Shown here in pieces: positions 33,835 to 43,169 of a stretch of 64,000 bases of DNA. A model generated the notes under the pieces. The model saw only the letters and a list, made by a program, of their open reading frames with translations. It ran no database searches and was not told the origin of the DNA. Source of the stretch: Clostridiales bacterium (GTDB taxonomy: Bacteria > Bacillota > Clostridia > Christensenellales > Aristaeellaceae); NCBI GenBank assembly GCA_019419995.1, contig JAHZHZ010000009.1:1-64000 (forward strand). Reading direction: 5' to 3'. The position numbers and the translations under genes were made by a program. Within the stretch, counting starts at the first letter, position 1. Each line of letters opens with the position of its first letter.

Positions 33835-34848
33835 ATGGAATATATCATGCTTCTTTGGCCCCATGCCAATGTGCGGTATCAGAACGAAGCGTTGAAACTG
33901 GCCAGGGGCGAACTTCAGCTCATGATGGATGTATTTTCGCCCGAGGGAAGCATTGAGCCGTGGGAGTTTCAGGGCCTGTCGGCGCTGAAAATATGTTTGC
34001 CTGGGGAAATGGATCCGGCTTTACGTGCGGCTATTTGCAGCCATTCGTTAATGTACGGGCTCTTTCTTTTGGAGGACCGCGGTTCTCTGATGCCCCTGTG
34101 CGGCCGAACGGAAGCCTATGTGGGCGCCGATTTGCCGGGAATTTTAAAGTATAAAGGTAAGACCAACGAGGCGTTTTTGCAACTGCTGGAAAATGTTGCC
34201 CTGTATTCCGGGGGCTTTGCTCTGATGGGAGCGGAAAAGTTGGAACTTCTGGACCCCATGTGTGGCCGGGGCACTGCACTCTTCGTGGGAGCGAACCGGG
34301 GCTGGAATACCACGGGCACGGATGTGGATAAAAATGATCTGGCGGAGGCCGAGAAATTTCTAAAACGCTATTTTGAATATCATCGAATGAAGTATAGCCT
34401 GAGCCGCCAGTCCCGCACGGTGGGTGGTGGAAAGGCGGTACCCGTGGCGCAATTTTCGTTTGCGGGCGACGCACAGAGCTATCGCATGGGAGATTGCTGT
34501 AGCCTGCGTCTGGCAAGGGGAGATGCCGCACAGGTGCGAGATATTTTCGGCAGGGAAAAATTTCATTTGATTGTTTGCGACCTTCCCTATGGAGTGCAGC
34601 ATGCGCCGGTGGGCGGCGGATGGGAAAAGCTGCTTGAGCGGGCCCTGAAAGGCTGGCGAGAGGCGCTGAAGACGGGAGGAAGTATTGCTCTATCCTTTAA
34701 TGAACATACATTTAAACGCCGCAGAGTTCTGGAACTGATGCAGCAGGCAGGCTTAGAGGTGAAATGTGGCGGCGCTTACGAGGGCTTTGCCCATTGGGTT
34801 GAACAGGCCGTGACGCGCGATATCGCCGTCGGCTGGAAAAAGAAATAG
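33835..34848 (+). CDS. Trm11/TrmN-like SAM-dependent RNA methyltransferase
   Basis: 337 residues. The C-terminal half is a class I methyltransferase: SAM motif LLDPMCGRGTALFVGANRG at about 138-156, the acidic TGTDVD at 160-165, and the catalytic CDLPYG at 248-253, which in Trm11, TrmN and RlmL methylates N2 of guanine. The N-terminal 130 residues do not show a clear THUMP domain and are specific to this lineage as far as I can see. The likely target is tRNA or rRNA. It precedes rho by ten bases and is probably cotranscribed with it. Confidence 0.8.
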   Translation: MEYIMLLWPHANVRYQNEALKLARGELQLMMDVFSPEGSIEPWEFQGLSALKICLPGEMDPALRAAICSHSLMYGLFLLEDRGSLMPLCGRTEAYVGADLPGILKYKGKTNEAFLQLLENVALYSGGFALMGAEKLELLDPMCGRGTALFVGANRGWNTTGTDVDKNDLAEAEKFLKRYFEYHRMKYSLSRQSRTVGGGKAVPVAQFSFAGDAQSYRMGDCCSLRLARGDAAQVRDIFGREKFHLIVCDLPYGVQHAPVGGGWEKLLERALKGWREALKTGGSIALSFNEHTFKRRRVLELMQQAGLEVKCGGAYEGFAHWVEQAVTRDIAVGWKKK

Positions 34849-34858
34849 GAGGGAAGCC

Positions 34859-37021
34859 ATGGACTATCATTCGCTTCATGTAAAGACAGTGGCGGATCTA
34901 AGACAAATTGCGAAAGACGAAGGAATTAAAATACCTGCCGGGACCAAAAAAGCGGTTTTGGTAGAAATGATATTGGAAAACCGAAAACAAGCTGCACGGA
35001 AGGAAGAAAATTTACAGAAAAAACCAGAGGTGATTTCTGATGTACAGCGCGTTTTAAAGGACTCTCCTTCTGAAAATCGTGTAGGGGAGAGCGAGAAAGA
35101 AGTTTCTGGTACCCGGGAGCTTGCTGTTGAAGAGCTGGTTGAAACACAGCAGATACAGGCTCAGGAAGAATTTCCCAAAGGGAAGAAGACTGGGACGGCA
35201 TCGGGATCCGTGCGCAAGCGCAATTCTGCCTCAATGCAGGCGGCCTCGAAGGGAAATTCTACTCAGAAGAGCGGACAGAAGGCAGATGAAAAACAAGTGC
35301 CGGATGTGGGAGCGGAAGAATTAAATTCCCCCAAGCCCGAGGTCCGGGAAAAGAAAAATATCAAAGATGCGGATAAACAAATCAAAACGGAAAATCAGTT
35401 AAAGAGTGAGGAAAACTCAGCGCAAAAGGAAGCTGAACATTCGAAGACGGCGACTTATCAACGGCCCATGAGTACGCAGCAGCGCATGGGGGCACGCGTA
35501 CATCCCGTGCAGAATTTCCGGAATCCACCTCGCGGCGCAATACAACAGGGGGGCCGCGTGGGCGGACGCTACAGCGGGGAAGCTGCACAGTTGAAGCTGG
35601 CGAGGACAGTGGAGGGAACAAAGCCTGGAGTTCGTCGCGGAGCGAGCGCAGGCACTGAATTCTGTATGCCCCAGGCATCTCCTGTCCGGCGTGTGCCGGA
35701 AAATGTGGAGCCGGTTCAGCGGCGCCGTGGGCATGCGGAGGAGGAAAAAGCGCCCATCCAGGATGGTGAACTTCAGGTATTACAGAAAGGTGAAAATGCA
35801 TCACTGCCGACGGTGACTGTTTCGGAAGAAAAACGGAGCGCGGCGCCGGTTCAGACGGTGTTGCCTGGCGTGGATTATGCCGATGGCAGCGGAATACTGG
35901 AAATTCATCCCGATGGATACGGATTTCTCAGAGCGGAGAACTATCTGCCGGGTAACCGGGATGTCTATGTATCGGCGGCTCAAATTCGCCGGTTCAATCT
36001 GCGCACGGGTGACTTCGTGGCAGGAAAGACCCGTCCTCAGTTGTCCGGGGATCGATCGGTGGGCCTGGTGTATATTAGCGAAGTCAACGGCCAGGCGCCG
36101 GATGCGGCGTGTCAGCGTCGGCCCTTTGATACGCTCGTTCCCGTCTATCCCAACGAGCGGCTGCGCATGGAAACGGAAGGAAACAACGATATTTCCCTGC
36201 GTCTGGTGGATATGCTGGCGCCCATTGGAAAGGGCCAGCGGGGGATGATTGTTTCGCAGCCCAAAGCGGGTAAGACTACCTTGTTAAAGAAGATTGCCAA
36301 TGCCATTACCGTCAATCATCCGGAAGTGCATTTGATTGTGCTTCTGATCGATGAGCGCCCCGAGGAAGTGACGGATATGAAGCGTTCAATTCAGGGCGAA
36401 GTGGTGTATTCCACTTTTGACGAAGCACCGGAAAATCATACGAGGGTTTCCGAAATGGTATTGGAACGGGCTCAGCGACTGGTGGAACTGGGCAAGGATG
36501 TGGTGGTATTGTTGGATTCCATTACGAGGTTGGCACGTGCCTACAATCTGGTCATACCGCCCACCGGGCGTTCGCTCTCCGGTGGTTTGGATCCGGGGGC
36601 ATTATACCGGCCCAAGCGCTTCTTTGGTGCTGCTCGAAACATTGAAAACGGCGGCAGCCTAACCATCATTGCCACTGCACTGGTAGATACTGGCAGTCGA
36701 ATGGACGATATCATCTTCGAGGAATTTAAGGGAACTGGCAATATGGAATTGCATCTGGATCGCAGTCTCTCTGACCGGCGGATATTTCCCGCTATTGATC
36801 TATATAAATCTGGTACCCGTCGGGAGGAACTGTTGCTGAACAAAGAAGAACTGGATGGGGTGTATCAGGTCCGTAAAGTGCTCACTAAGGGGAGCCCCCA
36901 GGAAGCGGTAGAGCAATTGATCTCTCTGATGGAAAAGACAAAGAGCAATGTGGAGTTTTATCAAAAACTCAAGGCCTGGCTGAATGTGTGCGAAAAAGAT
37001 GGATTTACCATGGGCCGATGA
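34859..37021 (+). CDS. rho: Transcription termination factor Rho with large N-terminal insertion
   Basis: 720 residues; E. coli Rho has 419. Residues 1-45 are the Rho N-terminal SAP-like helices (TVADLRQIAKDEGIK). Residues about 48-335 are a low-complexity, Lys/Glu/Gln/Arg-rich stretch, predicted disordered. The RNA-binding cold-shock fold starts near 340 (GILEIHPDGYGFLRAENYLPGNRDVYVS). The motor follows with Walker A QPKAGKTT near 466, Walker B LIVLLIDERPEEV near 493 and the Q-/R-loop region (GRSLSGGLDPGALYRPKRFFGAARN). The ring helicase terminates untranslated RNA. Long insertions at this place are known from actinobacteria and some Clostridia, where they add RNA affinity or condensate formation; the role here is inferred. 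Confidence 0.96.
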   Translation: MDYHSLHVKTVADLRQIAKDEGIKIPAGTKKAVLVEMILENRKQAARKEENLQKKPEVISDVQRVLKDSPSENRVGESEKEVSGTRELAVEELVETQQIQAQEEFPKGKKTGTASGSVRKRNSASMQAASKGNSTQKSGQKADEKQVPDVGAEELNSPKPEVREKKNIKDADKQIKTENQLKSEENSAQKEAEHSKTATYQRPMSTQQRMGARVHPVQNFRNPPRGAIQQGGRVGGRYSGEAAQLKLARTVEGTKPGVRRGASAGTEFCMPQASPVRRVPENVEPVQRRRGHAEEEKAPIQDGELQVLQKGENASLPTVTVSEEKRSAAPVQTVLPGVDYADGSGILEIHPDGYGFLRAENYLPGNRDVYVSAAQIRRFNLRTGDFVAGKTRPQLSGDRSVGLVYISEVNGQAPDAACQRRPFDTLVPVYPNERLRMETEGNNDISLRLVDMLAPIGKGQRGMIVSQPKAGKTTLLKKIANAITVNHPEVHLIVLLIDERPEEVTDMKRSIQGEVVYSTFDEAPENHTRVSEMVLERAQRLVELGKDVVVLLDSITRLARAYNLVIPPTGRSLSGGLDPGALYRPKRFFGAARNIENGGSLTIIATALVDTGSRMDDIIFEEFKGTGNMELHLDRSLSDRRIFPAIDLYKSGTRREELLLNKEELDGVYQVRKVLTKGSPQEAVEQLISLMEKTKSNVEFYQKLKAWLNVCEKDGFTMGR

Positions 37022-37270
37022 GCTTTGCGCAACCTTATAGTTTGTCTGATCGCCAATTGCCTGAAATGGCGTTGGCGAGAGGCGGATGATTCAAAACGAT
37101 GGCCGGAGCTTTCAGGCGTTTTCCGACAGCGAGCGCGAATTTCAGAGCGCCTGCAAAGGAAAATGCCATTTTTGATGCAAGTAGGAATGATTTTTTGTGA
37201 GTGACGAGCTGATCTGTGCGCAGGTTACTTTTCTTTAATTCAAAAGCTGAAGAGTTTTGCGGGAGGAAAC

Positions 37271-37804
37271 ATGAATCGGGAAATTCTTGAAAGACAGCTG
37301 TCGGAGCTGCCTCTATATCAATATGCATTTATCAAAACAAAGGATTTGGAATTTTCTCAGCGAGTTCGCTGGATTTGTGCCCATGAGTGTCCTATGTACA
37401 ACACCAATTGGGCTTGTCCTCCGGCAGTGGGGAGCGTGGAGCAGTGCAGGGATCGCTGTCTGACTTTCCCGGAAGCTCTACTCATTTCTACCATCACTGA
37501 AGTGGATGATATTTCGGACATCAACCAGACACTGGCTACCCGCCCTGACCACGAGGAGATTACCCGACAGGTTTTGGAGTTTGTTCAGGCACAATCCGAT
37601 CAAACCATGGTGCTTTCCACCGAGGCTTGCGCCATCTGTGCTCAATGCGCTTGGCCGCATGGCCCCTGTAGGCATCCGGATAAAATGTTTCCCTGTGTGG
37701 AGAGTCACGGCATTGTGGTTACTGCCTTAGCAGAGCTCTTAAATATTGATTTTTACGCACCTGGCAATTTGGTTACCTGGTATTCGCTGATCTTTTATCG
37801 GTGA
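37271..37804 (+). CDS. DUF2284 Cys-rich putative metal-binding protein
   Basis: 177 residues with eleven cysteines, most in two clusters: CAHECPMYNTNWACPP at about 36-51, and CAICAQCAWPHGPCRHP at about 118-134. The combination matches DUF2284, predicted to bind iron-sulphur or other metals and often found near corrinoid or anaerobic enzymes; function unproven. GGGAGG lies 7 bases before the ATG. The 250 bases between rho and this gene hold a hairpin (about 37050-37078, TCGCCAA with TTGGCGA) without a T-run, and I see no intrinsic terminator after rho. Confidence 0.85.
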   Translation: MNREILERQLSELPLYQYAFIKTKDLEFSQRVRWICAHECPMYNTNWACPPAVGSVEQCRDRCLTFPEALLISTITEVDDISDINQTLATRPDHEEITRQVLEFVQAQSDQTMVLSTEACAICAQCAWPHGPCRHPDKMFPCVESHGIVVTALAELLNIDFYAPGNLVTWYSLIFYR

Positions 37805-38164
37805 TATTTGGGGATTAGTACCGGAAAAATTTTGGCGGCTATGAAATTGAGAGGATAATTTTGAGAAATCTGCTGGCAGAACTGGAATTTTTGATGGGAA
37901 ATGCCGGCAGAAATAGAGTTGAGTACCTGAATATTTCCTAAATATCAGAAAAATTCCAAGGACAAACAACAAAATAAATTTTGATTTACAGTATAAATTT
38001 TGACTTTTTGAGCTGAAATTTACGATTTAACGTATAATTAATGGGAAAGCGAGGGGTTTTCGCTTGACAGTGTCGGGTAAAAACCGTAATATTTAGTGAA
38101 ACAGTGAGCCCATTAATGTGGAGGGGGGAAGCTGTTGAACTTTAAAAATGGGAGGACAAAGACA
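37805..38164 (+). promoter_or_regulatory. Long AT-rich control region of the liv operon with CodY-box-like sites
   Basis: No gene fits here. The promoter TTGACA (38064-38069), N17, TAATAT (38087-38092) drives livJ. Upstream are two sequences close to the CodY consensus AATTTTCWGAAAATT: AATTTTGAGAAATCT (37857-37871) and AAATATCAGAAAAAT (37940-37954), each with three mismatches. A stem of CTGCTGGCA with TGCCGGCAG lies near 37870-37917. Regulation by CodY, which represses branched-chain amino acid uptake in many Bacillota, is an inference. Confidence 0.6.
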
Positions 38165-39301
38165 ATGAAGTTTTTCAAAAAGATTGTTTCCCTGACTATC
38201 GCCGCGGCACTGGCGCTGACCGTGGGCGCCGTTTGCGTGGCTGAAGATGCGAATACCCTTAAGATGGGATTTATCGGTCCGCTGACTGGCGGCGCCGCCG
38301 TATACGGTATTTCCTGCATGCAGGGAGCACAGATCGCCGTAAATGAAATCAACGCTCAGGGCGGCATGCAGATTGAGTTGATTCCCCAGGATGATGAGCA
38401 CGATGCAGAAAAATCCGTCAATGCGTACAATACTCTGTGGGATGAAGGTGCTCAGATGATTGTGGGCTGTGTGACCACTGGCCCCTGCAAGGCTGTGGCT
38501 ACTGAGGCTTACAATGATCGCATGTTCATGCTGACTCCCTCTGCTTCTTCCACGGAAGTGACTGAGGGCAAGGACAATATGTATCAGGTGTGCTTTACCG
38601 ACCCGGCACAGGGGGCTGCATCCGCACAGTTTATTGCCGAGCATGGATTGGGCACAAAGATTGCCGTGATCTATAATAATGCTGATGCCTATTCCACCGG
38701 TATTTATCAGACCTTCGTGGCGGAAGCTGCCAACCGAGGCCTGGAAGTGGTATCTGCCACCACCTTTACCGACGATACCAGCGATTTTTCCGTTCAGCTG
38801 ACCGATGCCAAGGATAACGGCGCTGAGCTGGTGTTCCTGCCCATCTACTATACCCCTGCGTCCATGATTCTCAATCAGGCCAAGGCCATGGAATATGCTC
38901 CCAAGTTCTTTGGCGTGGACGGCTTGGACGGCATTTTGACGCTGGAAGGTTTCGATACCTCTCTGGCGGAAGGCGTGATGCTGTTGACTCCCTTTGCGGC
39001 GGATGCCGAGGATGAGCGCACCCAGAACTTTGTTGCAGCCTATCAGGAAGCCTACAACGATGTGCCCACTCAGTTCTCTGCGGACGGCTACGATGCAGTT
39101 TATGCGCTGTATGAGGCGGCTCAGGCAGGTGGGATCACCGGTGAAACTGCTCCGGAAGACGCCTGCGAGATCCTGATCGAGCAGATGCAGGCCATCACTG
39201 TTTCCGGTTTGACGGGTGAAATGGACTGGAATGCCGAGGGTCAGGTCAGCAAGACCCCCAAGGCCGTGGTCATTCAGAATGGTGCCTATGTGGGCATGTA
39301 A
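38165..39301 (+). CDS. livJ: Branched-chain amino acid ABC transporter, substrate-binding protein
   Basis: 378 residues from ATG 38165, behind GGGAGGA. An N-terminal export signal of about 23 residues is followed by the LivJ-type periplasmic-binding fold (LKMGFIGPLTGGAAVYG, TPSASSTEVTEG, FGVDGLDGIL). It captures leucine, isoleucine, valine or related amino acids. The signal contains a Cys (GAVCVAED) but with Val at -1, poor for a lipobox, so membrane anchoring is uncertain. It is first in livJHMGF. Confidence 0.95.
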   Translation: MKFFKKIVSLTIAAALALTVGAVCVAEDANTLKMGFIGPLTGGAAVYGISCMQGAQIAVNEINAQGGMQIELIPQDDEHDAEKSVNAYNTLWDEGAQMIVGCVTTGPCKAVATEAYNDRMFMLTPSASSTEVTEGKDNMYQVCFTDPAQGAASAQFIAEHGLGTKIAVIYNNADAYSTGIYQTFVAEAANRGLEVVSATTFTDDTSDFSVQLTDAKDNGAELVFLPIYYTPASMILNQAKAMEYAPKFFGVDGLDGILTLEGFDTSLAEGVMLLTPFAADAEDERTQNFVAAYQEAYNDVPTQFSADGYDAVYALYEAAQAGGITGETAPEDACEILIEQMQAITVSGLTGEMDWNAEGQVSKTPKAVVIQNGAYVGM

Positions 39302-39327
39302 TCTGTAAAGGCGTGTTGTAAAAATTA

Positions 39328-39363
39328 GGAGGAGAATGTTGCCGGGAGGGGCATTCTCCTCTT
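39328..39363 (+). terminator. Attenuating hairpin between livJ and livH
   Basis: GGAGAATG pairs with CATTCTCC in a stem of about 11 pairs; the following tract is only partly T-rich. Such hairpins keep the binding-protein mRNA more abundant than the permease mRNA. Confidence 0.55.
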
Positions 39364-39417
39364 TCCGATTTTACAGGGAACGGTTATACTTAAAGGAAAG
39401 CAAAGCAAACGAGGTGG

Positions 39418-40305
39418 ATGAGCGTGGTCTTTCTCTCCTACCTGATCAATGGAATCAGTCTGGGCAGCGTGTATGCCATCATAGCGCTGGGATATACGAT
39501 GGTGTACGGCATTGCAAAGATGCTGAATTTTGCCCATGGTGATGTCATTATGGTCGGCGCATACATTTCTTTTTGCGTTACTCAGTACATGGAACTGCCC
39601 CCGGTGTTGTCGGTGGTGGCCGCCATGTTTGTGTGCACGGTACTGGGTATCGTCATCGAGCGAATGGCCTACAAGCCCCTGCGCAACGCTCCGAAGCTGG
39701 CGGTGTTGATCACCGCCATCGGCGTGAGCTACCTTTTGCAGAACGCGGCCCTGTTGATCTGGGGATCCAATCCCAAGAGTTTCAGCTCCGTGGTGAATTT
39801 GGGCTCTGTTCGGCTCTTTGACGGTCAGCTGCTGATTTCTGATGAGGCGATTGTGACGGTGCTCGCCTGCGTTATCATCATGGTGGGGCTGACGCTCTTT
39901 ACTTCCCGCACCAAGATGGGCAAGGCCATGCGGGCGGTGTCAGAGGATAAGGGCGCCGCTCAGCTGATGGGCGTAGATGTGAATCAGACGATTTCCGTGA
40001 CTTTTGCCATTGGTTCCGCGTTGGCGGCGATTGCCGGGGTATTGCTGTGCTCCGCCTATCCGGTGCTTCAACCCACTACCGGTTCCATGCCAGGCATTAA
40101 AGCGTTTACGGCGGCGGTATTTGGAGGCATTGGCTCCATACCGGGCGCCATGTTGGGTGGAATTTTGCTGGGGTTGATCGAGATCTTTGGCAAGGCCTAC
40201 ATTTCTACGGAGCTGGGCGACGCCATAGTGTTTCTGATTTTGATAGTCATGCTGCTGGTGAAGCCCACGGGCCTGTTGGGCAAAAAGATCAGCGAGAAAG
40301 TGTAA
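39418..40305 (+). CDS. livH: Branched-chain amino acid ABC transporter permease LivH
   Basis: 295 residues with eight membrane segments. It begins with the LivH pattern LINGISLGSVYAIIALGYTMVYGIAKMLNFAHGDV and contains the transporter coupling segment VDVNQTISVTFAIGSALAAIAGVL. ATG 39418 is 1 base after GAGGTGG; GTG 39424 has better spacing and may be the true start. Confidence 0.96.
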   Translation: MSVVFLSYLINGISLGSVYAIIALGYTMVYGIAKMLNFAHGDVIMVGAYISFCVTQYMELPPVLSVVAAMFVCTVLGIVIERMAYKPLRNAPKLAVLITAIGVSYLLQNAALLIWGSNPKSFSSVVNLGSVRLFDGQLLISDEAIVTVLACVIIMVGLTLFTSRTKMGKAMRAVSEDKGAAQLMGVDVNQTISVTFAIGSALAAIAGVLLCSAYPVLQPTTGSMPGIKAFTAAVFGGIGSIPGAMLGGILLGLIEIFGKAYISTELGDAIVFLILIVMLLVKPTGLLGKKISEKV

Positions 40306-40314
40306 GGTGTGTGC

Positions 40315-41394
40315 ATGAAGAAGCTGAATAAAACCTTCGTCAACAATAGCATTACCTATGCACTGGTTATCGTTGCCTTTGTGGTGATGACGATTTTGCA
40401 AAATATGGGTGAACTGAGCCGTGTAATGCGCGGTCAGCTGGTGCCTATCTGCGCGTATATCGTGATGGCTGTGTCCCTGAATCTCACGGTGGGCATCTCC
40501 GGCGAACTCAGTCTGGGGCATGCAGGTTTCATGAACGTAGGTGCCTTTGTGGGCGCGGTAACGGCAGCCTGCCTGAGTTCGGGCGTGCAAAACACAACGC
40601 TGCGCCTGATTCTGGCCATGATTGTGGGAGGAATTGCTGCGGCAATGGCGGGCGTCATTATTGGCGTGCCGGTATTGCGGCTGCGGGGCGACTATCTGGC
40701 CATCGTAACCCTGGCCTTTGGCGAAATCATTCGCAACGTCATCAATTGCCTGTATGTGGCGCTGGATGGTGGAAGATTGCGCATGGCTTTCAACACGCCC
40801 ATTGTGCAGGATCCCGCTCGCACAGCGCAGGGTATTGATTTTGAAATCCTCATCAACGGTCCTCAGGGCGCCAGCATTGGTGCAAAAATCTCCACGTTTA
40901 CCATGGGCTTCGTATTGGTCATGGTTTCGCTGATTGTGGTGTTGAACCTCATCAATAGCCGTGCGGGGCGTGCCATCATGGCTATTCGGGACAATCGAAT
41001 TGCGGCGGAGTCCGTGGGTATTTCCGTGACCAAGTATAAGATGATGGCCTTTGTGGTTTCCGCAGCCCTGGCAGGTATGGCGGGTGCGCTGTTTGCACTG
41101 AACTATTCCTCCATCGATGCCAGCAAGTTTAAGTTCGATACTTCCATCTTGGTGCTGGTGTTCGTCGTGCTGGGCGGAATTGGAAATATCCGAGGTTCTA
41201 TTATTGCCGCCGCGCTACTGAAGGTTTTGCCCGAATTGCTGCGTGCCTTTGATGATTACCGCATGTTGGTCTATGCCATTGTGCTGATACTGGTCATGCT
41301 GGTTTCCAACAACGAGCACTTCCGTCAACTGAGCCAAAACCTGCGGGAAAAACTGAAGCGCGGCGGTGACGGTGCGTGCAAGGGGGGTGTCTGA
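40315..41394 (+). CDS. livM: Branched-chain amino acid ABC transporter permease LivM
   Basis: 359 residues from ATG 40315 (AAGGTG just before; GTG 40309 is less likely). About nine membrane segments; SLNLTVGISGELSLGHAGFMNVGAF is the LivM signature and ESVGISVTKYKMMAFVVSAALAGMAGALFA the ATPase-contact region. It pairs with LivH. Confidence 0.96.
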   Translation: MKKLNKTFVNNSITYALVIVAFVVMTILQNMGELSRVMRGQLVPICAYIVMAVSLNLTVGISGELSLGHAGFMNVGAFVGAVTAACLSSGVQNTTLRLILAMIVGGIAAAMAGVIIGVPVLRLRGDYLAIVTLAFGEIIRNVINCLYVALDGGRLRMAFNTPIVQDPARTAQGIDFEILINGPQGASIGAKISTFTMGFVLVMVSLIVVLNLINSRAGRAIMAIRDNRIAAESVGISVTKYKMMAFVVSAALAGMAGALFALNYSSIDASKFKFDTSILVLVFVVLGGIGNIRGSIIAAALLKVLPELLRAFDDYRMLVYAIVLILVMLVSNNEHFRQLSQNLREKLKRGGDGACKGGV

Positions 41395-41396
41395 GT

Positions 41397-42245
41397 ATGC
41401 CTGAGAACAGAACAAAAATGGTGCCCATACCCAGCCAGGGGATCATTCCGGAACGGGACATTGGTTCCACGCCTGTGTTGGAAGCCCGACACCTGGGCAT
41501 TGAGTTTGGCGGATTAAAGGCGGTGGATGATTTCAATCTCACCATTGGCCGTACCGAAATTGCGGGATTGATCGGTCCCAACGGCGCGGGTAAGACCACC
41601 ATCTTTAACTTGCTCACAAAGGTATATCAGCCTACTTCCGGAACCATTCTGTTCAATGGGAAGGAGACTTCGGGCATGAATACCGTGCAGGTCAACCGGG
41701 CCGGCATTGCCCGCACCTTTCAAAATATCCGTCTGTTTTCTACGCTTTCTGTGGAGGATAATGTCAAGGTCGGTTTGCATAATTCCATGAAATATTCTGC
41801 CTTGGCAGGCGTGCTACGGTTGCCGGGCTACTGGAAGAATGAAAGGAAGATGCACGAACGGGCTATGGAACTGCTCTCCATCTTCGATATGGAGGGACTG
41901 GCCGGTCACACAGCGGGTTCGCTGCCCTATGGTGCTCAGCGTCGGCTGGAAATCGTGCGTGCGCTCGCCACTAACCCCAAACTTCTGTTGCTGGATGAAC
42001 CGGCGGCAGGCATGAACCCCTCTGAAACGGCAGAGCTGATGGATAATATTCGCAAGATACGGGATACCTTTCAGATCGCCGTGATGCTCATCGAACACGA
42101 TATGAAGTTGGTCATGGGAATTTGCGAGGGCATTGCCGTGCTGAATTACGGCCGCATCATTGCCAAGGGTACGCCAGAAGAAATTCAAAGGAACCCCGCG
42201 GTGATTGAAGCCTATCTGGGTAAGCAGAAGGAGGCGGACGCATGA
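41397..42245 (+). CDS. livG: Branched-chain amino acid ABC transporter ATP-binding protein LivG
   Basis: 282 residues from ATG 41397. Walker A GPNGAGKT, the LivG-specific RTFQNIRLFSTLSVEDNV, signature LPYGAQRRLEI (as usual for LivG in place of LSGGQ) and Walker B LLLLDEPAAGMNP are present. About 25 extra N-terminal residues precede the ATPase fold. Confidence 0.96.
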   Translation: MPENRTKMVPIPSQGIIPERDIGSTPVLEARHLGIEFGGLKAVDDFNLTIGRTEIAGLIGPNGAGKTTIFNLLTKVYQPTSGTILFNGKETSGMNTVQVNRAGIARTFQNIRLFSTLSVEDNVKVGLHNSMKYSALAGVLRLPGYWKNERKMHERAMELLSIFDMEGLAGHTAGSLPYGAQRRLEIVRALATNPKLLLLDEPAAGMNPSETAELMDNIRKIRDTFQIAVMLIEHDMKLVMGICEGIAVLNYGRIIAKGTPEEIQRNPAVIEAYLGKQKEADA

Positions 42246-42952
42246 GCCTGTTGAAGGTTGATGGAATTCACGTCTATTACGGCAGCATTCATGCCATTAA
42301 AGGCGTTTCCTTTGAAGTAAATGAAGGGGAAATTGTCACCCTGATTGGCGCCAACGGCGCGGGTAAGTCCACCACCCTTAATACAGTGTCCGGCCTGCTC
42401 AAGCCTAAGAGTGGCTCCATTGAGTTTGAGGGAAAGAATATTGTAGGTATGCCCGCCAATCGTGTGGTTTCCCATGGCATGGCCCTGTGCCCGGAGGGAC
42501 GGCGCGTATTTTTACAGATGACGGTTCAGGAAAACCTGGAAATGGGAGGCTACAGCCGTCCTGCCAGTGAAATTGAGCCAGGTCTGGCGGATGTGTACAA
42601 GCGCTTTCCGCGGCTGAAAGAGCGCTATAAGCAGGTGGCAGGAACGCTTTCCGGCGGCGAACAGCAGATGCTGGCCATGGGACGCGCCCTGATGTCCAAA
42701 CCTAAACTGTTGATGTTGGATGAACCGTCCATGGGCCTTGCACCCATATTGGTGGACCAGATATTCGATATTATCAAGGAACTCAACGGTGCGGGAACAA
42801 CCATTCTTCTTGTGGAACAGAATGCCCGCATGGCGCTCTCCATTGCAGATCGTGCCTATGTACTGGAGACGGGAAAGATTTCCATGTCCGGCAACGCCCA
42901 TGATCTGGCAGAGGACGACCGGGTGCGCAAGGCGTATCTGGGTGAGGAATGA
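42242..42952 (+). CDS. livF: Branched-chain amino acid ABC transporter ATP-binding protein LivF
   Basis: 236 residues, start overlapping the livG stop (ATGA). Walker A GANGAGKS, the CPEGRRVF motif typical of LivF, signature LSGGEQQML and Walker B LLMLDEPSMGLAP. Last gene of the liv operon. Confidence 0.97.
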   Translation: MSLLKVDGIHVYYGSIHAIKGVSFEVNEGEIVTLIGANGAGKSTTLNTVSGLLKPKSGSIEFEGKNIVGMPANRVVSHGMALCPEGRRVFLQMTVQENLEMGGYSRPASEIEPGLADVYKRFPRLKERYKQVAGTLSGGEQQMLAMGRALMSKPKLLMLDEPSMGLAPILVDQIFDIIKELNGAGTTILLVEQNARMALSIADRAYVLETGKISMSGNAHDLAEDDRVRKAYLGEE

Positions 42953-42999
42953 TCGGGCACTGGATGCCTTTTTTCCTGCATAACAGCTGTGTATGCATT

Positions 43000-43042
43000 A
43001 AATCCGCAGGCGGAACCAGAGTGTTCCGTCTGCGGATTTTTG
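43000..43042 (+). terminator. Intrinsic terminator of the liv operon
   Basis: AAATCCGCAGGCGGAAC pairs with GTTCCGTCTGCGGATTT (one G-T pair), followed by TTTG. Confidence 0.9.
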
Positions 43043-43169
43043 CGGGCTGGGGGAGAGTTTTCTTGATTATTATGTTAAATTCTTGGGTATATGAATGGTT
43101 GAGCGGTGGTCAATCGTATTTACTGTGAAGCCGAAAGAAGGCTGAAAAAGAAAAATGGAGGAATCATTT

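Noticed and set aside
37022..37270. Possible riboswitch or RNA gene between rho and the DUF2284 gene
   Set aside because: Only one hairpin without a T-run and no promoter of quality; insufficient for a call.
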